Assembly: GCA_004525825.1 (NCBI GenBank)
Contig: SPBY01000006.1
Location: forward strand, 1 to 18,881
Direction: 5' to 3'
Length of the DNA stretch: 18,881 nucleotides
Source: Bacteroidia bacterium
GTDB lineage: Bacteria; Bacteroidota; Bacteroidia; Bacteroidales; GCA-2748055
Part shown: positions 1-8,202 of the stretch, one piece after another
Numbering within the stretch: the first letter of the stretch is position 1
How the letters are laid out: each line of letters opens with the position of its first letter
The notes under the pieces: model-generated
Told to the model about the DNA's origin: nothing
The model's database searches: none
Seen by the model: only the letters and a program-made list of their open reading frames with translations
Made by a program: the position numbers and the translations under genes

Positions 1-60
1 GTGGAGGAAATTGAAGGCAAAATCACCGATACCGGCTACCAGGTGAAAGGTGAGATTTGA
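1..60 (+). CDS. C-terminal end of a heavy-metal-associated (HMA) domain-like protein, partial
   Basis: The window opens inside a reading frame that ends with TGA at 58-60. The 19 visible residues end in the pattern EEIEGKITDTGYQVKGEI. This resembles the last helix and strand of the ferredoxin-like HMA fold found in copper chaperones and in the N-terminal domains of metal P-type ATPases, where a xxAGYxV-like end is typical. The CXXC metal site would lie upstream and is not visible. A stop right after the fold suggests a small chaperone or an HMA domain at the end of a longer protein. The match is short, so the assignment is tentative. Confidence 0.45.
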   Translation: MEEIEGKITDTGYQVKGEI

Positions 61-97
61 GCTTAGCGATCTAAACCCACATCTCCTTTTCATTGAG

Positions 98-126
98 TCA
101 GGAATTATCCTGATAATGTGTTTTTT
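98..126 (+). terminator. possible weak intrinsic terminator after the HMA-like gene
   Basis: TCAGGA and TCCTGA form a 6-bp stem with an ATTA tetraloop at 98-113. A run of T residues follows at about 120-126. It lies 38 bases after the stop of the first gene. The stem is short and the T-run is offset by six bases, so this is only a possible terminator. The rest of 61-281 shows nothing recognisable. Confidence 0.2.
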
Positions 127-281
127 AGCTCCGGAAGGTCCATTACATTTTCTGGGTAAGGCAGGCCTAGTCCCATTATGACAGAAAGAATAAATAGTGT
201 AAAAAACTATTGACAGTGAACAAGAGAGCGTTTAGTGTATTTATTTCAGTTTTTCTGATTAGCATTATAAACCCATATAAA

Positions 282-1289
282 ATGAAATATTCTTACAGAG
301 CATTCCTGTTCATCCTTTCCGCCATTGCAGTAAATAACATGTCCGCACAGCAAAACAACCTGGATGTGGATTATAGCGAATATCAGGCCGAAGCACGAGA
401 ATACTACATGGCTCAGCCCAAAATACCCCATATGACCCTATCACTCGAAATTATAAAAATGGTACGGGCTGCGATGGACAAACCAGTTAACACAGTATTG
501 GTACCCACACAACAAGAGATTGATGGCCCATATGGCAAGATTGGTCTTCGAATTTTTAAACCTGAAAAAATCGATGCAGTCTATCTCGATATTCATGGGG
601 GTGGACATATCTGGGGTTCAGCCATGGCCGATGATTCATTAAACGATGTGATGGCTCAAAGGTGCAGGCTTGCGGTAGTAAGTGTAGATTATCATCTGGC
701 ACCTGAATATCCATTTCCGGCTCAGATATATGACTGTAACGCCGCGGTGAAATGGCTTTTGGCGAACGCTGAAGCAGAATTCGGAACGGATAAAATCTTC
801 ATTGGAGGCGGATCGGCAGGTGCTCAACTTGCAGCTACTACTGCAATATATGTTAGAGATTCACTAAATGCAGCAAGCAAAATTTTAGGAGTAGGTCTTC
901 AACAAGGCTTATTTGACCTTGGGCTAACACCTTCTCATAGACAGGCTAGCGATGAAACCTGGGGACTCAATAAATGGCTATTGAGCGAGGTTTTAAGGCA
1001 TATCTGTGGCACGATGACCATGGAAGAACGACAAAATCCCTTTTGTTCGCCCCTTTACGCTGACTTACAAAATCTACCACCCGCCTTTTTCCTTATAGGC
1101 ACGGCTGATGCCTTGTTGGATGATACCTACTTTATGGAAGCTCGTTGGCGCTCTGCTGGAAATAAAACCTATCTGGCTGTTTTTCCTGAGGTGGCTCATG
1201 GCTTCAATATTCTACATCTAAAAATGGCAGATCTTGCCAATGAGCTGTATTTTAATTGGATAAATGAACGAATTGCTCAATCAGAATGA
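282..1289 (+). CDS. secreted alpha/beta hydrolase, hormone-sensitive-lipase (HSL) type esterase
   Basis: The 335-residue product is an alpha/beta hydrolase of the HSL/Abhydrolase_3 family, whose members cleave esters of small acyl or aromatic substrates. The oxyanion-hole motif HGGG is at residues 105-108. The nucleophile elbow GGSAG puts the catalytic serine at 178, Asp276 lies in GTADALLDD, and His306 lies in VAHGF, so the triad is complete. The first 23 residues (MKYSYRAFLFILSAIAVNNM then SAQ) look like a signal peptide, so it is probably periplasmic or exported. A frame opens earlier, at TTG 210, but ATG 282 gives a clean signal sequence and is preferred; no Shine-Dalgarno site is seen, as is usual in Bacteroidota. 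Its stop lies 5 bases from the end of a converging pseudogene. The gene is AT-rich compared with the respiratory genes. The substrate cannot be told. Confidence 0.88.
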   Translation: MKYSYRAFLFILSAIAVNNMSAQQNNLDVDYSEYQAEAREYYMAQPKIPHMTLSLEIIKMVRAAMDKPVNTVLVPTQQEIDGPYGKIGLRIFKPEKIDAVYLDIHGGGHIWGSAMADDSLNDVMAQRCRLAVVSVDYHLAPEYPFPAQIYDCNAAVKWLLANAEAEFGTDKIFIGGGSAGAQLAATTAIYVRDSLNAASKILGVGLQQGLFDLGLTPSHRQASDETWGLNKWLLSEVLRHICGTMTMEERQNPFCSPLYADLQNLPPAFFLIGTADALLDDTYFMEARWRSAGNKTYLAVFPEVAHGFNILHLKMADLANELYFNWINERIAQSE

Positions 1290-1294
1290 TACAC

Positions 1295-2000
1295 TCATAA
1301 TAAGCGGTAGAGATTGCCGAAAGAATAGATCATGCTCACATTCCAAACAAAATCCTGACCTCCCACTACATCTGACTGGATGTGTTGATTGATGATGGAC
1401 TGAATGGAAAGCAGGAAATCTTTAATATTCAGAGCCTGTGTGGAGGAGAATTATAATCCATCCGTATCATCCATCTTCAAATAATAAAATTGAGGATAAA
1501 GACCGAGTGATAGTCTTTTTGAAAGTCTGATGTCAGGGAATTTGGCATTTAGCGTAATGAAGTCCGTATTCTTTACCGCATCATCCTGGAGCCCATATCC
1601 TTTCAGGTATTACATGCCCACGCTTATTTTTTTAGTGATATAAAAGTCGGGCATTATCTCTGCTGCAATATAGCGCCGGGCGATCAGTTTATCACTGGTC
1701 ACTCCATTTACGTTCACAGGCATGCTAGCAAAAAGTATTGACGGATGGGCTCCCGCGCGAATTTGAAATCTCCGCTCACTCAAAAACTTATAGCGCCACC
1801 AGAAAATGAAAGCCCGGGGATTGCCATCAAGGCCGAAGCGTAACTCAGGTTTAAAGGTCAGCTTCCTCCCAACTTTCATATTAAATAGAGCGGCAGGTTT
1901 CCCTAAAGAGAAAGAGGGCAAGAGCTGTATGCATCAGAGCAAGCAGGCAAAGTACCAGGAAGGTTCTGTAGGCGCAGAAGGATGAGTATTTAGCTATCAT
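1295..2000 (-). pseudogene. degraded outer-membrane beta-barrel-like protein gene, copy A
   Basis: This is a paralog of the gene at 6501-7307 and aligns along its whole length. Long blocks are nearly identical (about 90% by eye in the sampled stretch at 1553-1632). Reading from ATG 2000, a hydrophobic signal-like segment is followed by an 80-base deletion (at about 1921-1923), which shifts the frame. The remaining frame has a TAA at 1610-1612, where copy B has TAT (Tyr), and a second TAA at 1451-1453. The ancestral stop would be TGA at 1295-1297. With the deletion restored and small end differences allowed for, the length equals that of copy B. The alternating aromatic and polar strands and the signal peptide suggest a roughly 268-residue outer-membrane beta-barrel. 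I do not recognise the family. It cannot make full-length protein. Confidence 0.85.
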
Positions 2001-2128
2001 AGCATAATCATTGCGCAAGGGGAATAAAGACGGGCCAATCCTAAAAATACCAATAAAGTTCAAACCCTGGGAATCAACAAGACTTCCTCGCTGTTAATCA
2101 GGTAATACTTGTTGCCCGTGAAGCTCTG

Positions 2129-4576
2129 CTATGGCTCCTGTTCCTTTACATAAGTATCAAACCACCTGAGCTGTTCCCACAGCACATGCTCTATGCTTTC
2201 CATTGACCTGTAGCCATGGTCCTCGAAAGGTAAAAGCACCAGGCGGGCAGTACCTCCCGATCCCCTTACGGCTTCGTAAAAGACCTCTGACTGGAAGGTG
2301 AGGGTTCCCGGGTTGGAGTCGTCGTTCCCGTGGATAATTAGCACCGGTTCGTTGACCTGATTGGCGAAAAAAGTCGGGGAAACCTGGATGTACACCTCCC
2401 TTGCCTCGAAGAGGGAGCGGCGTTCGGACTGAAAGCCGAAGGGCTGGGTGGTCTTGTTGTAGGAGCCGCTGCGAGCAATGCCGGCTTTAAACAGATCCGT
2501 ATGTGCCAGGAGATTGGCCACCATGAGTCCGCCATGGCTGTGACCGATTACGCCGATCCTCTCTGGATCGGTCACTCCCATCTCCACCGCCTTGGCCACC
2601 GCAGCCTCCGCATCTGCCACCAGCTGGGGTACGAAGGTATTGTAGGTGGTCTCCGGATCACCTACCATGGGCATGGCGGTCTGATCCAGGACCGCATAGC
2701 CCTGAAGCAGGAAATAAAGGTGAGAGGCCCCGTTCAATCTCATGAAGCGCCGTGATGAGCCACTGACCTGTCCCGCGGTGCTGGCACTGGCATACTCCAG
2801 GGGGTAAGCATAGATCACAGTGGGCAGTGCAGTACCTTCCTGGTATCCGGGAGGAAGGAGGAGCTGGAAACTAAGAGGAACCCCATCCTCCCGTTCGTAG
2901 CGGACTATCTGCTTCTCGATCTGTCGCAACTCAGGTGTGGGATCCTCAAAATGTGTAATCGGTACCCGCTTCAGTTGCCTGGTGGCCTCCCCTTCTGCCG
3001 CTTTGATCTTTTTTCCCGGGGTAGTCAGGTAGTAGTTGGGCACATCGACCGGAGACTCAGAACGCAGTATGAACTTGTCCCCATCACCAGCAAAGGCCAC
3101 AAATGACTCGTAGCGATCCGGATCACAGCGGAAAAGCCGGGTGGACTTGTCACTTTCCAGGTTCCGGAGATCCAGGAAGGGCCTGTCGCCCTGGTCGGTG
3201 GCCCCGCTGCCCCGGAAATATACCTCATTCTTAAGCTGACGCATGACCCAGTGCCCATTGGGCAATTGCTTGCTGAGCGGACTGCCCGGATCGTTGTAGC
3301 GATCGCTCTCATCCATATCGAACCAGAGCCGTGAAGTGCCTTTGTCAACGTCCAGCAGCCAGGTATAGCTCCAGCGACGCATCCGTTCGTTTTCAGTCAG
3401 CATAAGTACGCCCCCTTCTTCCGCCCATGCATTCATCCATGGCAGGATTCGGTGTTCTGCTCTGAAGACCTCCTCGGACTTGCCCATGAAAGGGGCATCC
3501 AGTCGCATGAGCCGGTCGCGGTGGGGCACTTCAGCCATCGGATCCCCGCCATCCAGTGCCTCCACCCAGTAAAGGGTGTGTGGTGCCGTGGGTCGCCAGC
3601 TAATCGAACGCGGTCCCTCTATCTCTCCGTGGACCGGTACCGCATCGGCCAGCGGGTAGGAATAAATATTTGCCACCTTTTCCCCTTGTTCGTTCCATAC
3701 TTCGGCCTCACTGGCAAAACGCCTCCTGGCCACCTCGTGCGACCAGGGACCCACCAGGCGTTCTATGAGGACGTACTTTCCATCAGGTGAAAACTCGGCT
3801 GTGAAATAGGGGGCGGGTCCGCCCAGAACCTTCATTTTGCCTGTTCCCGGCTCCACAATGACCAGTTCGCTGCTGGTATAATAGGAAAACAGATCATCGT
3901 CGTAGGCGGTCTCAAGCAGATTGCGGGCTTCGTAAGTGGAGCGGGCCGTGGCCCCTGCTCCCTCCCGGATTTCCGGGCCTGCCGGAATAACCGGCGCTGT
4001 TGGAGCTGGTCCACGCTCCGGGACGCGGTAAACCAACAGCCGTTCCTGATCGGGCAGCCAGGTCACAGGTCTGCCCAACAGGGGATTGAGAAGGATGTTT
4101 TCGATCTTCCTAATTTTTCCATCCACCGATCCGGTCCACAGTTCTATGCGGTCGGGATACCCTACAGCAAGGGCGAAGCGCTGTCCATCCACGTTCCAGC
4201 TTACCTCAAGGACCTCGGCCCCTGCAGGCAGATCAAGCGCTGTCCGGGCCCCGTCCTCAATGCGAATGACATAGGGCGAAGTGCCCCCGTGATCACCATG
4301 ATAGCCGTTGTTGGCAGGATTGACCCGCATCCCGGCCAGTTTATGCATGGGAGCTCCCATTTCGGCAAGTGGAGGATAGTCCGGGGGTTCGGCCAGGAAT
4401 AAATACTCGCCCGTTGGGGATGTCCATATCCATGGGAGTTGCGGAGCATGAAGCACCTTCATGATTTCTTCCGGCGGGGTCTGCCATCCGGTGTTCGAAT
4501 CCTGACCTGCTGCAGGTAGATAACAGCTTGCCGCCAGGGCAAGCAAAATGACTGATTTCATGATCATCCTACTCAT
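2129..4576 (-). CDS. S9 family serine peptidase, S9D glutamyl-endopeptidase-like, exported
   Basis: The 815-residue product is a prolyl-oligopeptidase-family enzyme with an N-terminal beta-propeller region and a C-terminal alpha/beta hydrolase domain. The nucleophile motif GHSHGG places Ser680. The segment HGNDDSNPGT carries the likely catalytic Asp753, and EDHGYRS carries His787. The stretches GIARSGSYNKT and SIEHVLWEQLRWF are characteristic of the S9D (glutamyl endopeptidase-like) subgroup rather than of DPP4 or POP. MKSVILLALAAS followed by CYLPAAG is a signal peptide, so it likely acts in the periplasm or outside on imported peptides. The longest start is 4576. ATG 4561 is an alternative with an AGGA five bases upstream, which fits the signal sequence better. 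The gene is G+C-rich and stands alone between two pieces of a broken duplicate (1295-2000 and 4640-4823). Function is confident at family level; the cleavage preference is inferred. Confidence 0.92.
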   Translation of the reverse strand: MSRMIMKSVILLALAASCYLPAAGQDSNTGWQTPPEEIMKVLHAPQLPWIWTSPTGEYLFLAEPPDYPPLAEMGAPMHKLAGMRVNPANNGYHGDHGGTSPYVIRIEDGARTALDLPAGAEVLEVSWNVDGQRFALAVGYPDRIELWTGSVDGKIRKIENILLNPLLGRPVTWLPDQERLLVYRVPERGPAPTAPVIPAGPEIREGAGATARSTYEARNLLETAYDDDLFSYYTSSELVIVEPGTGKMKVLGGPAPYFTAEFSPDGKYVLIERLVGPWSHEVARRRFASEAEVWNEQGEKVANIYSYPLADAVPVHGEIEGPRSISWRPTAPHTLYWVEALDGGDPMAEVPHRDRLMRLDAPFMGKSEEVFRAEHRILPWMNAWAEEGGVLMLTENERMRRWSYTWLLDVDKGTSRLWFDMDESDRYNDPGSPLSKQLPNGHWVMRQLKNEVYFRGSGATDQGDRPFLDLRNLESDKSTRLFRCDPDRYESFVAFAGDGDKFILRSESPVDVPNYYLTTPGKKIKAAEGEATRQLKRVPITHFEDPTPELRQIEKQIVRYEREDGVPLSFQLLLPPGYQEGTALPTVIYAYPLEYASASTAGQVSGSSRRFMRLNGASHLYFLLQGYAVLDQTAMPMVGDPETTYNTFVPQLVADAEAAVAKAVEMGVTDPERIGVIGHSHGGLMVANLLAHTDLFKAGIARSGSYNKTTQPFGFQSERRSLFEAREVYIQVSPTFFANQVNEPVLIIHGNDDSNPGTLTFQSEVFYEAVRGSGGTARLVLLPFEDHGYRSMESIEHVLWEQLRWFDTYVKEQEP

Positions 4577-4639
4577 TTTTCTTGCTGTTTTTTTATGAAA
4601 ACTTAATTAACAATCAACAAGTTATAAAAATAAATTCTG

Positions 4640-4823
4640 GCAGGGAAATAAATCCCATGAAGAGCGCCGCATCGGAGCTCCATCGGCAAAGGTCATTTTC
4701 CCGGGTCAATGCATATGAAAACAAACGAAAGCTAATTATTTCTTCGGGGGTGCTGCCGGCATTGATCAGAATTATGATTATCCTGAATACTTGGAAAGGC
4801 AGGATCAATCCATATAGAAAATA
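4640..4823 (-). pseudogene. 3' fragment of a UbiA-like membrane protein gene (paralog of 7314-8153)
   Basis: On the minus strand the frame reads ENDLCRWSSDAALFMGFISL, against GNDLYRWTADAALFMGFLSL at the end of the intact UbiA-like protein at 7314-8153. The DNA also matches well, for example around 4654-4700 against 7337-7383. Weaker similarity continues upstream through a hydrophobic stretch. No N-terminal part is found: homology stops where the alcohol dehydrogenase remnant begins at 4824. The normal end is lost too, because the frame runs past the homology to a stop at 4614. It is therefore a truncated relic and not a gene. Confidence 0.7.
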
Positions 4824-5340
4824 ATGAGAGCAGCCGTTTATGAGACATATCAGGGACCTATAGCCATTCAAAATGTGGCAGAGCCCACACCCAAAAATTA
4901 TGGGGTTGTGGTGAAAGTCGGAGCTACGGGTCTGTGATCATCAATCCCAGCCCGGATTTACCCATTGGGGTTCCTTTGCCGAATTTGTGGCCCTGGATTA
5001 TGCAGATACCAATCTGGTAAAAATTCCAGAAGAGCTAAGTGACATAAGGGCTGCCAATCTAAGGAAAAGAGGGAAACACATTCAGGTGGGTCTGATGACC
5101 GGAAACCATCAGCATGCTAAAGTACCCATGGATAAAGTGCTTGCCAAAGAATTGGAAATCATTGGAAGTCATGGCATGCAAGCATATAAATATCCCGACA
5201 TGCTCAATATGATTAAAAACGGGAAACTACAGCCCGAAAAACTTATTGAAAAGACCATCTCACTGGAAGAAGCCTGCAGTGCCTTACCCAACATGGATCT
5301 TTTTGAGAATAAAGGAGTTTTGGTGATTGATTCATTTTAA
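4824..5340 (+). pseudogene. zinc-dependent alcohol dehydrogenase (MDR family), remnant with two internal deletions
   Basis: Frame one from ATG 4824 gives 37 residues starting MRAAVYETYQGPIAIQNV, a classic N-terminus of zinc alcohol dehydrogenases, and ends at TGA 4935-4937. From about 4933 another frame continues with CDHQSQPGFTHWGSFAEFV and DYADTNLVKIPEEL, which in this family lies roughly 70 residues further on. At about 5050 it jumps in frame to NLRKRGKHIQVGLMTGN and then runs to the natural C-terminus at 5340. The catalytic zinc region, the structural-zinc cysteines and the Rossmann GXGXXG segment are all missing. About half of a typical 345-350-residue protein is left, so it cannot be active. 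It sits upstream of and codirectional with the SnoaL-like and cupin genes and may once have headed their operon. Confidence 0.88.
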
Positions 5341-5440
5341 ATCCCACTGGAATAACTTTCCTAAGTTTCCATTGTTATAGTAAGGGTTCTGCCATCAAGA
5401 CCATCTCTTGGCTGTACTTATATCTTACATGAATCCGTAT

Positions 5441-5860
5441 ATGAAAACCAATGAGCAAATTTTCAGAATTTTAATTGAGGGTGGTTTTAGCAAAGGAGAC
5501 CTAACTGTTTTTGACACATATGCCTCACCTGATTTTGTCGAACATCAGCATGGATTTTTCCCACCCAATGTAAAGGGTGTTAAAAAAGCCATTGATAATC
5601 TACATTACTCATTTCCGGATTTCTCTTTGACCGTAAAAGATATGGTAGTTGGTGGAGATACAATATGGGGTCGTATGAGTGGGCAAGGTACCCATGAAAG
5701 ACAATTTGGCCCCATGCCTCCGACAGGAAAAAAATTTGAGATTACGGTCATAGATATCATGCGATTTAAAGACGGGAAACTTGCAGAACATTGGGGAGTC
5801 GCTGACCGATTGTCACTCATGGAACAACTTGGCATGAAACCTCCCCAAAGAGGATCATGA
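5441..5860 (+). CDS. SnoaL-like / ester-cyclase family protein
   Basis: The 139-residue protein (from ATG 5441) has the NTF2-like alpha+beta fold of SnoaL-type proteins. These include polyketide cyclases and many uncharacterised small-molecule binding proteins. Diagnostic segments are YASPDFVEHQ near residue 28, a central YSFPDF, GRMSGQGTH, and the C-terminal block DIMRFKDGKLAEHWGVADRL. ATG 5429 and TTG 5408 are also in frame. ATG 5441 gives the usual family N-terminus, but no ribosome site separates the options. There is no signal peptide, so it should be cytoplasmic. It lies 100 bases after the alcohol dehydrogenase relic and 37 bases before the cupin gene, in the same AT-rich plus-strand run. 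The substrate is unknown. Confidence 0.85.
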   Translation: MKTNEQIFRILIEGGFSKGDLTVFDTYASPDFVEHQHGFFPPNVKGVKKAIDNLHYSFPDFSLTVKDMVVGGDTIWGRMSGQGTHERQFGPMPPTGKKFEITVIDIMRFKDGKLAEHWGVADRLSLMEQLGMKPPQRGS

Positions 5861-5897
5861 GAATGATAAGCCTATTCAATGGATAAAAAAATAAGAT

Positions 5898-6461
5898 ATG
5901 AAACGTGGAAGATTTATGTTGACAATGCTTGCCATTTTTCCATTGCTCACCTCTGCAAAAATGGGTTCCAGGATCATGAAAAGAACCCATCGAGGATTTA
6001 AAGTAAATTCAGGTGAAGCAAGGTATGGGAAACACTTTAAAATGAAGGGGGTAACCCTGAACGTCTTAGATATTAAAATATCATCACAAGATACAGATGG
6101 CGATTTAGCGGTGTTTGAGCAAAATGGATTCACCCCCAAAGGAGGACCTCCATTACATATTCATCTCTATCAGGATGAGTTCTTTTATATAGTTGAAGGA
6201 GAATATCTTTTTCAAGTGGGTGATGAAAAATTTCAGATGAAATCAGGAGATACTATTTTTTTGCCAAGAAACGTTCCCCATGCCTTTGCTCAGGCAACAG
6301 AAACAGGCAAAGTAATAGTTTCCTATATGCCAGCTGGAAAAATGGAAGACTTTTTTAAGACCACAGATGCATGGACTTCTCCTCCAACGACCAAAGAAAT
6401 TGAAAAAGTATTTGAAGACCACGATATGAAAGTGGTCGGTCCCGGATTAAATATAGACTAA
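5898..6461 (+). CDS. cupin-domain protein with intact metal-binding motifs
   Basis: The 187-residue protein contains one conserved beta-barrel cupin domain at about residues 55-145. Motif 1 has His87, His89 and Glu94 in the order HxH then E, inside GGPPLHIHLYQDEFF. Motif 2 (GDTIFLPRNVPH) supplies His128, so a mononuclear metal site should form. The layout resembles small quercetin-dioxygenase-like cupins, but the reaction cannot be assigned. The N-terminus (MKRGRFMLTMLAIFPLLTSA) is hydrophobic and could be a signal peptide; ATG at residue 27 is an alternative start giving a cytosolic protein. It follows the SnoaL-like gene by 37 bases and is probably cotranscribed with it. It converges on the outer-membrane-protein relic that ends at 6501. 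Confidence 0.85.
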   Translation: MKRGRFMLTMLAIFPLLTSAKMGSRIMKRTHRGFKVNSGEARYGKHFKMKGVTLNVLDIKISSQDTDGDLAVFEQNGFTPKGGPPLHIHLYQDEFFYIVEGEYLFQVGDEKFQMKSGDTIFLPRNVPHAFAQATETGKVIVSYMPAGKMEDFFKTTDAWTSPPTTKEIEKVFEDHDMKVVGPGLNID

Positions 6462-6500
6462 TCGAAGTAAGCCAAAGGATTAGAGCCAGGAAATTTAGGC

Positions 6501-7307
6501 TTAGTTTAATGAGCGATATTGATTGCCGAAAGAATAGATCAGGCTCACATTCCAGACAAAATCCTGACCTCCCACTACATCTGACTGGATGGGTTGATTG
6601 ATGACGGACGCTATGGAAAGCGGGAAATCTTTAATTTTCAAAGTTTGTGTGGACGAAAAGTAAAATCCATCTGTATCATCCATCTTCAAATAATAAAATT
6701 GGGGATAAAGACCAAGTGATACTCTTTTTGAAAGTCTGATGTCGGAGAATTTGGCGTTGATGGTAATGAAGTCCGTATTCTTTACCGCATCATCCTGGAA
6801 ACCATATCCTTTCAGGTAATACATGCCCACGCTTATTTGATTAGTGATATAAAAGTCGGGCATTATCTCTCCGGCAATATAGCGACGGGCAATCAGCTTA
6901 TCACTCGTCACCCCGTCAACGCTTACAGGCATTGTTGCGAAAAGAATGGACGGATGGGCTCCCACACGAATCTGAAACCTCCGCTCACTCAAAAATTTAT
7001 AGCGCCACCAAAAAATGAAAGCCCAGGGTTTGCCATCCAGCGCGAAGCGTAGCTCTGGTTCAAAGGTCAGTTTCCTTCATGCTTTCATATTAAATAATGC
7101 TGCTGGTTTCCCTAAAGAGAAAGAGGGCAGGAACGAAATTCCGTTATTGGTGAGAGTCACCGAACCCCCAAAATAGTTGATTTTCTCGGTACTGTCTTTG
7201 GATTGGCCAATGGCTGTATGCATCAGAGCCAGCATACCCAGCATGAGGAATATTCTACAGGCAGAGCAGGATGTATGTTTTGCTTTAATAGGATGAGCAT
7301 TAAGCAT
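6501..7307 (-). pseudogene. outer-membrane beta-barrel-like protein gene, copy B, interrupted by one TGA
   Basis: From ATG 7307, four codons' distance after the UbiA-like stop, the frame encodes a signal-like start, then segments such as GGSVTLTNNG and SFSLGKPAALFNMKA. A single TGA at 7077-7079 interrupts it. The same frame then continues with RKLTFEPELRFALDGK and on to the stop at 6501-6503. Copy A (1295-2000) has GGG (Gly) at the TGA position, which shows that the TGA is a nonsense mutation (or sequencing error) and not the natural end. Without it the protein would be about 268 residues, rich in amphipathic beta-strands (WWRYKF, MYYLKGYG, YPQFYYLK). Several genes here end in TGA, so recoding is unlikely. 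I read it as the last gene of the act-UbiA unit. The function is unknown. Confidence 0.75.
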
Positions 7308-7313
7308 ATAGGC

Positions 7314-8153
7314 CTATTTGACCAGGAGGGAGAGGAATCCCATGAAGAGTGCCGCATCGGCGGTCCACCGGTAAAGATCATTCCCCCGGAAGTGGGATGG
7401 CATGTAAACCACCAGCAACAGGATGGTAGCCATGCCGCATAAGATCAGGGCATACTGGGAGTAGCGGTCGGTATCAAACACCATGAACTGCAATGCCGAT
7501 ACCAGGTAGATTCCTATTCCGGTAACTACCAAAAGGTTTTTGGTCCTCTTTTTCCCAAGCATATTGGCCAGGGAGGAAATGCCCATCCTGGAATCGAGTT
7601 GAATGTCGTAGAGGGAAATCACTCCCAGGTTCATCACAAGCACGCCCCCAAAAATCAGTGCAATTAGTCCTTGCGAAGTCTCAAATCCACCCTCCACAGA
7701 AGCAACTGGACCCAGCCAGGTTCCGGCCATGTAAAGGAGCAACACAAAAAGTTCTCCCGGGATAAACAGAAAGCGGTTCTTTCGGAAGACATGGCGCATG
7801 GCATAAAAAAGCAGCACCAGTCCGGCCAGCATCAGTGCATATTTGAACAGTTCCTTGTCGAGCAGGTTGCTGACCAGCATGAAATCCACCACGGCAACCA
7901 CCCCCAGGGAGTAGATCACCAACCTTCGGTGCTTGAGCAGGAAAAAGTGCATTTCGCGTTGTACTTTCTTACGGTGCCTCCAGGCATCCAGCATGTGATC
8001 GCCGGTGTAGAGTAGCCAGATCGTGAGTGCCAGGGCGATCCACCAGATCAGGCCTGGATGGGTCCCAAACAGTCGGGCCGCAAAACAGGAGGAGGCCAGG
8101 GCCCCAAGCACTATATCAAGACCCAGATAATGAAAGTACCGGTATATTTTCAT
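7314..8153 (-). CDS. UbiA-like prenyltransferase-family membrane protein
   Basis: The 279-residue protein is very hydrophobic, with about eight or nine membrane segments. It carries two acidic motifs laid out as in UbiA prenyltransferases: GDHMLDAWRH at residues 51-60 (Asp52, Asp56) and YDIQLDSRMG at 182-191 (Asp183, Asp187). The usual third acidic residue of motif I (NDxxDxxxD) is His60 here, so a reduced or altered diphosphate-binding site is likely. UbiA enzymes attach prenyl chains to aromatic acceptors in quinone, heme or lipid synthesis; which of these applies is not visible. It follows actF by 49 bases and precedes the outer-membrane-protein gene by 6, so it is probably cotranscribed with complex III. 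A fragment of a second copy lies at 4640-4823. Confidence 0.75.
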   Translation of the reverse strand: MKIYRYFHYLGLDIVLGALASSCFAARLFGTHPGLIWWIALALTIWLLYTGDHMLDAWRHRKKVQREMHFFLLKHRRLVIYSLGVVAVVDFMLVSNLLDKELFKYALMLAGLVLLFYAMRHVFRKNRFLFIPGELFVLLLYMAGTWLGPVASVEGGFETSQGLIALIFGGVLVMNLGVISLYDIQLDSRMGISSLANMLGKKRTKNLLVVTGIGIYLVSALQFMVFDTDRYSQYALILCGMATILLLVVYMPSHFRGNDLYRWTADAALFMGFLSLLVK

Positions 8154-8202
8154 CCAGAGGAAAAATTAAAAGAAAGGCGAATTTACTAAAACCTTCCGGA
8201 AA

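Noticed and set aside
1610..1921. A 103-residue minus-strand gene as an independent coding sequence
   Set aside because: It is the middle of copy A of the outer-membrane-protein gene, bounded by an 80-base deletion and a nonsense codon; it has no signal peptide of its own.
4614..4871. A small 85-residue minus-strand protein gene
   Set aside because: Its sequence is explained by homology to the end of the UbiA-like protein at 7314-8153; it lacks the rest of the protein and a matching start, so it is a relic.
7077..7079. Selenocysteine or programmed TGA readthrough in the outer-membrane-protein gene
   Set aside because: No selenocysteine context was found, copy A has Gly (GGG) there, and TGA ends several other genes of the window (for example the hydrolase and the AI-2E permease), so a nonsense mutation is simpler.
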